Part shown: positions 1 to 9,386 of the stretch, one piece after another
How the letters are laid out: the number at the start of each line of letters is the position of its first letter
Numbering within the stretch: the first letter of the stretch is position 1
NCBI GenBank assembly: GCA_037447655.1
Contig: JBBHKE010001400.1
Location: forward strand, 1 to 32,497
Length of the DNA stretch: 32,497 nt
Source of the DNA: Zygnema cylindricum
Taxonomy: Eukaryota > Streptophyta > Zygnematophyceae > Zygnematales > Zygnemataceae
Direction: 5' to 3'
Translations under genes and position numbers: made by a program
The notes under the pieces: model-generated
Databases searched by the model: none
What the model was told of the DNA's origin: nothing
The model's input: the letters and a program-made list of their open reading frames with translations, nothing else

Positions 1-126
1 TCCAATTTCTCAGTGACTGCGACAAGTTTGAGATTTGGAGAGAGAAGTTAGAGGTAGACTGCCTCGGCTTCTTTCTATATTTCTATTTAGACCTAGAAAA
101 TACTAATAAAACCATTAGTTTCTACA
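1..126 (-). mobile_element. A-type copia LTR, 5' end only (runs off left edge)
   Basis: On the minus strand this begins TGTAGAAACTAATGG and carries the block TATTTTCTAGGTCTA that sits near the start of every A-type LTR in the window. It is closest to the LTR at 29032-30053: both share a 'cagtgactgcgacaagt' stretch and an 'actgcctcggcttctt' stretch. Only the first 126 bases are in the window. The expected polypurine tract is absent next to the LTR start; instead the B1 repeat begins three bases away, so this is a truncated or rearranged copy. Confidence 0.8.
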
Positions 127-875
127 GACTTCATGTTGTGACTTGAAAACTTTAGTACACAGCAAATGGGTCACTGGGAGAGGGATTAGTACTTACAATA
201 TTTTTGGTATACACACTTTAGTAATGACCCCTATTAGTGTTACAGTAGTATAAGGACAAAAGAGCGTACCATACTTCTACAGTGACACGCGTCGGCCGAT
301 GAGGTTTTTGCAGGTATTTCAAAATGGCGCCGACACTCACATACAGGTGTCCTATATCGAACGAACGGATTCGTAGAATTGGACAGATGTAATTTGGACC
401 AGACATCCAGTAAATTTACTGTACGGATTCAGTATTGAACGTTGATTCGAATCGTGTGGATGGACGCGATTCGCGCGAGACAACAAGTGACAAAGCACGC
501 CGTACACACTCATGTGCTTCGTAACGCACAACAACAGTCCGTTGGACTTATGTGAAAAATACTTACTAAGCATCAATTTGAAATGGGACCATAGATAATG
601 ATTTGGAAGTGTGTCGTCAACTGCAAAAATCTACTTTACATCTTACAACAATAGGTGAATTCGGAATTGACTAGTACTGACCCTTACAATAATTTGGACC
701 GATTCGCCAATTGCTGACTAAGCAAGTGGCACAGTGTATGTACGGCCACTATCTGTAATTATGTGAAACAACATTAATTTGTATTTAGTGAATTAGTTTT
801 TAGTGTTACATTATTGAAATAGGATAAAAGTTACAATTAGGGTTTTGGAAGTACGTTTGGTACAGTAGACGTACC

Positions 876-918
876 GTTGACGGACGTACAGTTAACTGTT
901 GACGGACGTACAGTTAAC
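876..918 (+). repeat. 22-bp tandem duplication in B1 LTR
   Basis: The unit 'gttgacggacgtacagttaa' followed by c(t) occurs twice here (876-897 and 898-918) but once in the matching part of B2 near 8823. It therefore arose, or was lost, after the two copies separated. Confidence 0.9.
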
Positions 919-1374
919 GTACAGGGAATTTATTAAGGTAGAGTACTTAGTTACACATGTAGTACCTTGATTAGTGCAAGACTCAGTAGATAGCTATGTG
1001 AGTATAAAATGTAGGACTTATTGTTATTTTCAGCATCAACTGAGTTTATCAAAGTAATGGCAGACTGTTTTTCTGCATCTTTGACCTGTCACTGTGATCA
1101 CTCTCATTGATTTCTTTATATGAAACTTTTCTTTGATGTTCAATGATATAGAAACTGTATGTTTGTGTAGTACATTATTTTCTGCTGTTTCTGTAGAATT
1201 CAGGGAGAGATTTACTTGGTTAGTTTGTTAAGTTGTCAGCTTTTTTTAGGAAACTCTGGAGCTCATAACTTTTGGACCCTTTTTTGGATCAGGCTGTAAA
1301 TTTGGAAAGTAATAGTGTCTAGTTTTTACTGCATATTGGTGCAGTTTGAGGTAATTCTGTATATTGTGGAGCAA

Positions 1375-1438
1375 TATGTGTTGTCTAAAACACAACTGTT
1401 TTGGGGTATGTGTTGTCTGAAACACAACTGTTTTGGGG
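1375..1438 (+). repeat. 32-bp tandem duplication in B1 LTR
   Basis: Two 32-base units, 1375-1406 and 1407-1438, each start 'tatgtgttgtct', end 'cacaactgttttgggg' and differ at one base. B2 has one unit (near 9300). Each unit contains an inverted pair around 'gttgt...acaac'. Confidence 0.9.
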
Positions 1439-1468
1439 TAGTCTGTGGGTGTTTTCCGTGAGTAATCC

Positions 1469-1840
1469 ATGGCTGAAATAGGCTATGGACAACAAGTTAT
1501 GGGCCCACACCCAAGGCTACCCATATTTGATGGATCTAACAACTATCACTACTAGAAGTGTGTGCTCAAGAGCTACTTCGAGATGATGGAACTAATTGAT
1601 GTGGTGGATGGGACTTTGAGCGAAACATCAAGTGGATGAGATAAGATGAACCGCGAGTGTCTAAAGGTTATCAAGAACTCTTTGACTGAGAAACTGGTAA
1701 TGTCACACCTAAGTTTTAAAAGTGCAACTTAATTATGGAAGTGCTTAGAATGTACGTATGCAAAGACTTCATATAAAAGTGCATATGTTACTGGAATTTT
1801 TAGAGATGGATGAGACAACAACCGAGTTCTACCCTCAACA
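1469..1840 (+). pseudogene. Broken copia gag start (B1)
   Basis: The frame starts at the ATG at 1469, inside the LTR end, and reads MAEIGYGQQVMGPHPRLP followed by IFDGSNNY, which resembles the N-terminus of copia-type gag (DUF4219/UBN2 type: FDG-N-Y-W). It goes on with a helical stretch including LKSYFEMMELIDVVDG and KNSLTEKLVMSHLSF. Stops interrupt at 1553 (TAG), 1637 (TGA), 1730 (TAA) and 1811 (TGA). The first replaces the expected tryptophan after NNYHY and the second probably another tryptophan. The same four stops are in B2, so they predate the duplication. Two of them fit G-to-A change, the expected result of methylated-cytosine deamination on the other strand. No zinc knuckle, protease or pol follows. 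Confidence 0.75.
1495..1508 (+). other. Primer-binding site, initiator tRNA-Met anticodon arm
   Basis: Directly after the LTR end ACA comes A-GTTATGGGCCCAC. This is the complement of GUGGGCCCAUAAC, the anticodon stem-loop region of eukaryotic initiator tRNA-Met as I recall it. Copia-type elements can prime from a tRNA fragment ending at about nucleotide 39. The usual plant site TGGTATCAGAGC is absent. B2 has GGTTATGGGCCCAC, one base better. Confidence 0.7.
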
Positions 1841-1954
1841 AGGAGGGAACCAAATGCTTTCATAAGCGAGGGACAAGCCTCAACCAATGACAAAAAGCCC
1901 ACAACTTCGGTCGAAATATTCGTTTACTTGCCGATTGTTTATGATTTTCAGAAT

Positions 1955-2182
1955 ATGGTGAAAGAGGAAGGAAAGGGAAGGTTTAACGCAACAAAAAATG
2001 GATTGAAGGAAGAAGTAATAGAAAAGGATTTGATTACTGTCAATGTTTCCGATGACAGATTGGTGAGTGGCACAAACTTACAAAAAGAAGAGGTTATTGA
2101 AGTAGGGGAAGTTGAAGAAAGTGAGGGGCACACCGAAGTGGAAGTGGAAGTGGAAGGGACAGGAAAAATTGTTATATTTTGA
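1955..2182 (+). pseudogene. Truncated acidic, repeat-containing reading frame (B1)
   Basis: This frame of 75 codons from the ATG at 1955 is the truncated form of the one at 9847-10293. It is rich in Glu, Lys and Val and contains the run EVEVEVEG. It matches no copia domain I know. Just upstream is 'tgtttatgattttcag', which looks like a 3' splice site, so it could be a captured host exon. The duplication breakpoint at 2176 ends the similarity to B2, and a stop follows at once. I do not recognise its function. Confidence 0.45.
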
Positions 2183-2944
2183 AAACAAAAATGAGCTTAT
2201 CAAAATGATATTCTTAAAAATTGCAGTGACTAGCATTTGACTTTGATATCCAACAACGAAAAACACAAGGTTGTCTTCAAAGAAACACACTAAAACACCT
2301 AGTAGATATATTGTGTAACTATAAAACCTTGAGAATATTTTCAAAAGTAGAAACCTAATCCTTTCAACCTTAGAGTAAAAACAACAAGGGAGTGCTTGAC
2401 AACTCGAGAGGTCAATAAAAGATTATAACACAAAGCTATCCATTTACTATCCATTTACTATACCAACGAACTTACCTAAGTATTGATGCAAATAACTGAA
2501 CTTATTGAACACGAAAAATGCACGTGGTTTTAATTTTATTTACACTGGGTAGTTCAAAGAATGCTCCTCCAAGAAGTCATTTATTATGGAGACAATCCAC
2601 TGTTTTTCAAAAGATTCGAGTTCTCCGCCAAATTTATGATTAGATATTTCGCATTGATGATAAGTCTGTTTTTGAATAACCAACAAGCCAACCCAAAAAA
2701 ATCCAATTCAAAAGAGGGAGAGAGAGAGAGGAGTTTTTGGCACCGAGAATTGAACAGTCACTGCAACATAAATTGTCATACTTTAAAAGTTCCAGTTATA
2801 AACTTGAAAGCATGCCCAAATTGCACATATTGCATGGGACCAACAAATCCTCTAAGAGTTACAAAGAAAGAGGCTTTGAGATTTCTTACACGCGTGTCTC
2901 CCTCTGAGTCTCGATAACTTGTCTCCACCACCCTCGCTGGAAAA
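2183..2944. other. Unassigned AT-rich stretch
   Basis: It lies between the B1 breakpoint and the gag-protease relic. It contains a short tandem 'atccatttactatccatttactat' region near 2438 and a (GA)n tract near 2716. An open frame of 118 codons (2561-2917, plus) has no motif I recognise and lies partly antisense to possible protease sequence, so I do not call it a gene. Confidence 0.5.
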
Positions 2945-4077
2945 ATGGCAGAAGTTGGACCCGAAAAAGTTTCGCTTGGAGAACCTTTACAGGGATGTTC
3001 GATTAAAAACGATTGCAATCAAGCTTGGCTGTCGCACATGTGGGAAGAGCATCCTGAGTCCATAATCCATCCGTTCTCTCAAGGTCCCTCCATGAGATCT
3101 TTTGCAAAAGTAAAGAACTCATCATTTTCCATTTGCGGAAATCTGACCACATCTTCCTTTCCTTCCGATCGTTCATCTTGTGACGTCTCATCAAATGCAA
3201 GGAACGTCGCATTTTTAACCTGTAGTTTCGATGCCGCCACTTTTGATGGTGAATTGTCTCACCCCACCCTCCATTCGCACGATTTATTCTTGTTTCACAC
3301 GCTTTAATAAATGCCTAACACAACCGGAAAACATGACTTTGACCAAAGCAATAGACACACCTATCATATTGCCTATAATTCGGATTGGGGGTAAAGTTTC
3401 TATTTCCACAAAATCCAGCCGGCTTATATGTCTGTGCATTCTCGGCTACCACTGATTGACCACTATTTAATGCTATCATAGTTGCCTCTTCGTCTAAGAT
3501 ATAAGCTTGAGCCACAGCTATATTCAATTTACTCTTCTTTAACCTTCTTAGCAGCTCCGTTGCTCCTCTATATTCAGTAGGTAGCCCTCTCATTAGAATC
3601 ATAGCTTGATGATAAGGAGGAAAAATCCCCCATGAACATGCATACTCCGACAACAAAAGCTTCAAGCCATTGCAATATGAGTTCATGTCAACCCCAGTAT
3701 ACTTATAGTCCCAAATTTTTCCAGCAGTTACAACCTCATTCTGCTCACTAGCTAAGACATAGGATTCACTCAAAGTCGTCCATATTTCAGATGCCGTAGA
3801 GATATTGATATAAGTCATGTTAAGATATTCTAACAAAAGTAACTTCAAAACATGCAATGCATCTTCATTTTTCTTTCCAAAATCTGGATCCGTATACGGA
3901 ATAATACCAAAATCACATCATACAATTTCACTTGTTTCAAGTAAGACTTAGTCAAACCACCCAATAAAGATACTTCTGCCCATAAAAAACCATGATCCAT
4001 GAGGGAGGGCCCTTGACCTGTTGATTTGAGACAACTGGTGCCACTGAAGAAGATGAAGAAGCACCGGCAGTTGCCAT
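2945..4077 (-). pseudogene. Copia gag-protease relic
   Basis: On the minus strand the ATG at 4077 opens MATAGASSSSSVAPVVS. Frameshifts follow between about 3950 and 3860. The main gag body (3857-3318) reads through WTTLSESYVLAS, MILMRGLPTEYRG and LDEEATMIAL, typical of the UBN2-type copia gag, and ends in a CCHC zinc knuckle at 3318-3359: C-VY-C-FGQS-H-VFRL-C. A TAG stop follows immediately. After a degraded linker the protease active-site motif WIMDSGCSSHMC is seen at 3031-3072, with the catalytic DSG intact. Downstream protease sequence is not recognisable. Integrase, RT and RNase H are missing, so this is a truncated copy of a different subfamily from A1. Confidence 0.8.
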
Positions 4078-4795
4078 GACAATCAGTTATGCAAATAGGA
4101 AACTTTCACAAATCCCACAAACGACCAGCTTCACAATGAAGCCCCAAGCAAATCAAAAACACCCTATTTCTGCAAATATGCCACAATATAGAATATACAC
4201 CAAATAAACCATGTGCAAAATTTCACAAGGATCTGCCAAAAGATCACAAAGATCTTACAATTCAAAACACCCAAAATCTACTTCGCAATGTTTTCCATAC
4301 AAAAAATCAATCCTACTTCCTAAAATAATCTAAGTCCTACATATACAAGTGAGCCTACAACTGAACACGCCGAACCATAATTACCATGGTACATTGGTAC
4401 ACTAATCTTCATATAACAAAAACCCCACCGTCAATCGTACATAAAATATTTACAACGTTCAAGGAGCAGACTACCGCTAAAATGAAATCGTGCGCGGTCA
4501 AAGTTAGTCTGCTTAAATGACGACGCGATCAAGAATTCTCTTCCAAAAATGACGGCGGACTCTAGTCACCGTTTGCGCATTCTTTCATCACTGAAGATGA
4601 ACCTCCACGTGTACCTTTGGTCCTCAATTGAAACTGTACTTCTTCTTCTAGAACAACCAGACTTGACGTCCTCACGGACCAACACGTGTGCCTCAATTGC
4701 ACCAAACCTGTGTACTCCCTTTAGAGTCACATAATCACTAAATCATGTCCTCGTCAATTTATCTTCACACAAACTGATTAATATTCAAAATACTT
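4019..4795 (-). repeat. LTR of the gag-protease relic (B-like, minus)
   Basis: The minus-strand end AATCAACA is followed by GGTCAAGGGCCC (4018-4007), a two-mismatch version of the B2 primer-binding site, so the LTR probably ends at 4019 inside the gag N-terminus. Similarity to the minus-strand LTR at 19067-20083 is visible, for example 'tgcaaaatttcaca' (near 4220 and 19412) and 'ctaagtcctaca' (near 4330 and 19529). The far boundary near 4795 is a guess: no clear TG start or polypurine tract is seen. Confidence 0.5.
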
Positions 4796-4901
4796 TTCTT
4801 GCGTTGACTGTTATAGTTGCTATGACTCTGGTGTCTGCTGTGATTGTTATGACTGCTATGACTGCCATGATCTGTCAGCGCAACTGTGACATTAGAGCAG
4901 C

Positions 4902-5014
4902 GCAGCTGCGATGTCAAATCAACGTAGCATAGCAGTATAGCAACAAGTGTAGAGTGCTGAAGGTTTCCAGCTGCGATGTTAAACTTAGCGCAGCATGGCA
5001 GTATAGCAACAAGA
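4902..5014. repeat. 46-bp direct repeat, two copies
   Basis: Units at 4902-4947 and 4969-5014 both start 'cagctgcgatgt' and end 'ggcagtatagcaacaag' or 'tagcagtatagcaacaag'. They lie beside the truncated 3' LTR of A1 and match no element domain. CAGCTGC motifs also occur near 21040 and 21083, so they may be from the same unidentified repeat. Confidence 0.75.
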
Positions 5015-5046
5015 TATAAAGAGGACTCAAGTTTTCCAAAACAACA

Positions 5047-5127
5047 CAGGTTGCCTGCTCTTTTCTTGTCTTATACACTAATCTATTTAGACCTAGAAAA
5101 TACCCTACAAATCTAGTTATTTCAACA
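5047..5127 (-). repeat. A1 3' LTR, first 81 bases only
   Basis: It starts TGTTGAAATAACTAG and includes TATTTTCTAGGTCTA, matching the first 80 bases of L1 (12107-13108). Similarity stops near 5047, where unrelated repeat sequence begins. The rest of the LTR has been lost. Confidence 0.85.
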
Positions 5128-5140
5128 CTCCCCTTTTTTT
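5128..5140 (-). other. Polypurine tract of A1
   Basis: Minus strand AAAAAAAGGGGAG lies directly against the LTR start TGTTG. This is the plus-strand primer site that fixes the 3' LTR boundary and the element's orientation. Confidence 0.85.
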
Positions 5141-5810
5141 CTAGTCTATTTTCAACATCTCTTTTAGTCCACACTTTTCCCAACAATACTTTAACTTGGG
5201 GGGATGGTTCAGGTTTGCTCATCATATCAACCACCATTTCTTCATCAGACCTATACACAAGATTCACAATTTTATTTTCTACTATTTCCCTCATAAAACT
5301 CAATTTTATGTCCATACACTTAGCTTTGATATGATTTTTTGGATTGGCTGCAATTGCAATGGCAATGGCAATTGCAATTATCACAAAAAACTTCATGCAC
5401 TTCCTCCTTCATATAGCCTTGTTCTTTTAACAAGGATTTGACCCACATCAACTCTTTCACAGCAAAACATGAGGCCACGTACTCAGCCTCTATTGTAGAC
5501 TTAGCAACCACCTTTTGTTGCTTAGTGCTCCAACTGCAAGCACCTTCCCCCACATATAACACATACTCAGAAGTACCTCTTCTCATAGGTACATCCCCAC
5601 AACTCGCATCACTCCAAGTAGTGATGTCAATGTGCTCCCCTCCCAAATACAATCATAACTCCCTTCTTCCCACTAGATATCTCATTAATCTCTTAGGTGC
5701 CTCCCAATCTCTCTTCCTGGGATCATTTAGACAATTCCTGAGGACTCTTACTGCTGTCGTTATGTCCTGCTTGGTATAGTTTATAAAGTAGATTAGACTT
5801 CCTACAATAT
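5141..5810 (-). pseudogene. A1 RNase H domain
   Basis: Copia RNase H is recognisable by TTWSDASCGD, RRGTSEYVLYVG, STKQQKVVAKST and IEAEYVASC, then MWVKSLL and VFCDN, and the C-terminal MDIKLSFMRE and DMMSKPEP. In life this domain removes the RNA strand during reverse transcription. It is broken: the frame changes right after the catalytic-region CDN, where a GCAATK hexamer repeat (5349-5380) encodes an Ile-Ala run in place of the normal loop, and another frameshift lies near 5660. E1 and E2 have the same domain without this expansion. Confidence 0.85.
5349..5380. repeat. GCAAT(T/G) microsatellite inside RNase H
   Basis: About five near-perfect hexamer units 'gcaatg/gcaatt'. E1 at the same place has ordinary coding sequence ('acaatttcaatggcaacc'), so this is a local expansion in A1 from a short seed that E1 still shows. 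Confidence 0.8.
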
Positions 5811-6560
5811 GCCTGTAAGGGATACACTTCATAAACTCGGTAAGGGATACACTTCATAAACTCTCTCTCTTTTGGACTCATTTGATCATCTAAGATTACC
5901 ACTCCTCCTTCTATACTTCCATCACTTATTTTCTTCAAGTTCATGGAAGTGGTACACCTGTTTGATTTGTCCATCTGAAATTTCTCGATCATATAACCTA
6001 TTGTTTCTTTGTGAGTAAGTCTGATAATATTTTTCCCCCTATCTCTCTCTATTTGGATTCCCAAAATATATCTTGCCTCTCTTAAATCCTTCATGTGAAA
6101 TATGTTTCTAAGATCTTTTTTTAACTTTTTGTTCTTTTTCATTGACTTACTTAACACCAACTAATCATCCTGATATATTGAAACAAAAATGACACCATTC
6201 TTATCTTCAAACATACAGATAAAATGGTCTGAGCTGATCCAGATATATCCTAGACAGGTGAGAAACTCATCTAGTTTTTATTCCATTGTCGAGATCCTGT
6301 TTTAGTCAATATAAGGACTTTTTGAGCTTACAGACTTTGCTCTCTTCTCCTTCCTCCACGAACCCCTCTGGCTGCCGCATGAAGATATCTTCCTCTAACT
6401 CACCATTGAGGAAGGCGGTTTTAATATCCACCTGGTGTATCTCCATGTCTTCCGCGACCGGTAGATTGAGGAGAATCCTTACTGATGAGAACCGAACAAC
6501 TAGAGAAAATGTATCCTCATATCAATCCCCTCTTTTTTGATGGACCCTTTTGCTTCCAAC
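5811..6560 (-). pseudogene. A1 reverse transcriptase
   Basis: RT is shown by MKDLREARYILGIQIERDRG and LTHKETIGYMIEKFQM, and upstream by an equivalent of the E1 block QMDIKT...FMRQPEGF. The catalytic YVDD box at 6164-6175 reads YQDD and is followed at once by a TAG stop, so the enzyme is dead. Other damage includes a local duplication around 5808-5860 ('gggatacacttcataaactc' twice) and several frame changes. Confidence 0.85.
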
Positions 6561-7100
6561 AGAGCCATATATCTTTCGATGGTATTATCTATGTTTGGTT
6601 TAAGTTTAAACACCCATTTACAACAAATCGGTTTTCTATCCGGAGGATAATCCACTAATTACTATGTATTTGCTTCCATGATGAGGCCATCTCATCATTT
6701 ATGGCTCTAACCCATCTGTCTCTCTTCGGATTGTTCACAGCCTCCGACTATGACTTAGGCTCATCAGGGTGTGATTGCTTAGTTACCTCAGGAGGCTTGT
6801 TTTTCCTCTATCCTTTTGTTACTCCTCCCTCCCTCAAAATTTGAAGTTGGAATAGAGGGAAGTCTTGGATTTCTCGTGATTGTCTCATCGGCTCCCCTAT
6901 CCATGGAAGCCGGTTCCTGTTCCTCCTGTTCTGTCTCCTCAAAGCGCGTAGGAATATGTGGGGTTTGCGGTTTATCTTTTCTATCTTGGATCTCCCTTGA
7001 ATGTGAAATCAATGTTTCATTCATGTCCCCTTTGGGAAAAACCGAGTTCTCCTCACTTTCAGACTCAAAACTTATTCTTATCTTTTTGGTTTAATTGAAT
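6561..7100 (-). pseudogene. A1 integrase-RT linker
   Basis: This low-conservation hinge matches the same part of E1 (27930-28400) at DNA level. Its minus-strand reading has a polar, Glu- and Pro-rich stretch (for example RFEETEQEEQEPA) and ends near the block that precedes RT. No separate gene is present. Confidence 0.6.
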
Positions 7101-8081
7101 GAGTCAAATGACTTCCCTTCGTCCATGATAACTAGGTGTTTGACCACAATGAAATCTTGTTTAACTGATTCATAGACTTTATATCCTTCGAATTCTTGAT
7201 CATATCCTACAAAGTATCCAGGATTTCCCTTAGCATCTAGTTTCTAGTTTTTCCTATCCGTATCAAGATCGTAAACTTGTCTACCGAATACTTCAATGTA
7301 AGAGTTATCTGGTTTCCTTCCAACCCATCTCTCATCAGGTGTCATTCCTTTACGCCTAAGGTAAGGACTTTATTCTTAATGTGATTGGCATAGTTCATGG
7401 CTTCTGCCCAAAACCTTTTTCCTATTTTCTTATCGACCAATATACTGCATACATTATCTCCTAGTGTCCGGTTTAACAACTCAACTACCACATTTTGTTA
7501 TGGATTATACAATACAGTTTTTTGATGCTGAACTCCTTTGTCCCTCAAGTATTCCTCATACTTGTCAGTGGTATACTCTCTCCCATTATCACTCGTTATT
7601 CTCTTAATGGGGGCTCCATGCAACTTCTCACTCCAGGCTTTATATTCTTTGAAGTAAGTTGGTGTTTCAGACTTTGTTTATAGAAAGTAGACACTAGAGT
7701 ATCTTAACTAGTCATTGGTTATTGTCAGCATAAACCTTTTCCCTCCAATCGAACGTACTTTTGTTGGTCCCTAAATATCTGTGTGTACTAGATCTAGTTC
7801 TTTCTAACCCTTAAATGTGGCGGTGTTGGGAAAAGGATGTCTAAGAGCCTTACCTTGGGTACATCCACGATAGTCATCCACTATTTCATTATCCCAATGT
7901 GAATGCCTTCTACTACACCAAGCTTCTTCATTTCCCTCAACGTATCAAGATGCACATTCCCCAACCGCTTATGCCAAATCATCAACTTTGGGACACCAAC
8001 ATAATAAGCATTCTTCTTTTCATTACTCGGGTAAGGCTAAACATTCCTTGGCTACCCTTATCAGCCATGAAGTAGTCTTCA
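7101..8081 (-). pseudogene. A1 integrase
   Basis: From the 5' side of the gene: the pre-integrase zinc region reads WHKRLGNVHLDTLREMKKL (7900-7975), the core has TSDNGREYTT (near 7580; family consensus SDNGGEY, so one Gly is now Arg), then FWAEAMNYANHIKN and RWVGRKPDN, and finally VGYDQEFEGYK and MDEGKSFDSF. The order and spacing are right for a copia integrase. Stops and frameshifts occur throughout. The 5' edge (8022-8081) is duplicated at 10931-10990 on the far side of the B2 insertion. Confidence 0.85.
8022..8081. repeat. 60-bp flanking duplication, left copy
   Basis: ATTACTC...CTTCA, matched at 10931-10990 at about 83% (some nine substitutions and two single-base indels by eye). Both copies lie in A1 and border the B2/B3 insertion exactly. 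Both encode the same YF-ADKGSQG segment. Confidence 0.8.
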
Positions 8082-9386
8082 TGTTGTGACTTGAAAACTT
8101 TAGTACACAGCAAATGGGTCACTGGGAGAGGGATTAGTACTTAGAATATTTTTGGTTTACACACTTTAGTAATGACCCCTAATAGTGTTATAGTAGTATA
8201 AGGACAAAAGAGCGTACCATACTTCTACAGTGCACGCGTCGGCCGATGAGGTTTTTGCAGGTATTTCAGAATGGCGCCGACACTCACATACAGGTGTCGT
8301 ATATCGAACGAACGGATTCGTAGAATTGGATAGATGTAATTTGGACCAGACATCCAGTAAATTTACTGTACGGATTCAGTATTGAACGTTAATTCGAATT
8401 GTGTGGATGGACGCGATTCGCGCGAGACAACAAGTGACGAAGCACGCCGTACACACTCAGGTGTTTCGTAACGCACAACAACAGTCCGTTGGACTTATAT
8501 GAACAATACTTAATAAGCATCCATTTGAAATGGGACCATAGATAATGATTTGGAAGTGTGTCGTCAACTGCAAAAATCTACTTTACATCTTACAACAATA
8601 CGTGAATTCAGAATTGACTAGTACTGACCCTTACAGTAATTTGGACCGATTCGCCAATTGCTGACTAAGCAAGTGGCACAGTGTATGTACGGCCACTATC
8701 TGTAATTATGTGAAACAACATTAATTGTATTTAGTGAATTAGTTTTTAGTGTTACATTATTGAAATAGGATAAAAGTTACAATTAGGGTTTTGGAAGTAC
8801 TTTTGGTACAGTAGACGTACCGTTGACGGACGTACAGTTAACGTACAGGGAATTTATTAGGGTAGAGTACTTAGTTACACATTTAGTAGCTTGATTAGTG
8901 CAAGGCTTACTAGATAGCTATGTGAGTATAAAATGTAGGACTTATTGCTATTTTCAGCATCACCTGAGTTTATCGAAGTAATGGTAGACTGTTTTTCTGC
9001 ATCTTTGACCTGTCACTTTGATCACTCTAATTGATTTCTTCATATGAAACTTTTCTTCGATGTTCAATGATATAGAAACTGTATGTTTGTGTAGTTTCAT
9101 TATTTTCTGTTGTTTCTGTAGAATTCAGTGAGAGATTTACTTGGTTAGTTTGTTAAGTTGTCAGTTTTTTTTAGGAAACTCTGGAGCTCATAACTTTTGG
9201 ACTCCTTTTTGGATCAGGCTGTAAATTTGGAAAGTAATAGTTTCTTGTTTTTATTGCATATTGGTGCAGTTTGAGGTGATTTTGTATATTGTGGAGCAAT
9301 TGTGTTGTATGAAACACAACTGTTTTGGGGTAGTCTGTGGGTGTTTTTCGTGAGTAATCCATGGCTGTAATAGGTTATGGACAACA
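8082..9386 (+). repeat. B-type LTR (copy B2)
   Basis: It starts TGTTGTGACTTG and ends GGACAACA. At 1305 bases it is shorter than the B1 copy chiefly because it lacks the two tandem duplications found there. Next to the LTR end is GGTTATGGGCCCAC. Confidence 0.8.

Larger units (their letters stand above)
134..1494 (+). repeat. B-type LTR (copy B1)
   Basis: It starts TGTTGTGACTTG and ends GGACAACA, giving TG...CA termini of a 1361-base LTR. The right boundary is supported by the minus-strand LTR at 19067-20083, which ends with the same GGACAACA before unrelated sequence, and by the primer-binding site that follows. The gag start codon at 1469 lies within the last 26 bases. No TATA box or polyadenylation signal can be assigned with confidence. 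Confidence 0.75.
129..2176 (+). mobile_element. B1: truncated non-autonomous copia element
   Basis: This block is repeated at 8077-10068 at an estimated 95% or more by eye. It holds an LTR (134-1494), a primer-binding site, a gag start with stop codons, and the first part of an acidic reading frame. It stops inside that frame, not at an LTR end. The two copies also share five bases, 'cttca', to the left of the LTR start, and in the second copy those five bases belong to the interrupted host element. This suggests a DNA-level duplication of part of B2, not an independent insertion. B1 has two extra small tandem duplications that B2 lacks. Confidence 0.8.
5047..8081 (-). mobile_element. Copia element A1, 3' part (integrase to LTR stub)
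   Basis: Minus-strand Ty1/copia element in the order protease, integrase, RT, RNase H, which defines copia as opposed to gypsy. Its other half is at 10931-13108; B2/B3 sits between them. The two halves overlap by 60 bases. Without the insertion the element is about 5.2 kb. The 3' LTR is reduced to 81 bases (5047-5127), whereas the 5' LTR is about 1.0 kb. Confidence 0.9.

Noticed and set aside
2561-2917. 118-codon plus-strand ORF with a CxxCxxC-like cluster
   Set aside because: No family resemblance, no start context, and it partly overlaps the degraded region antisense to the protease relic. Likely chance.
2945-3307. 120-codon plus-strand ORF
   Set aside because: It lies opposite the recognisable protease and gag sequence, whose DSG and zinc knuckle fix the coding strand as minus.
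7495-7683. Plus-strand ORF with hydrophobic residues, possible membrane protein
   Set aside because: Antisense of the A1 integrase core.
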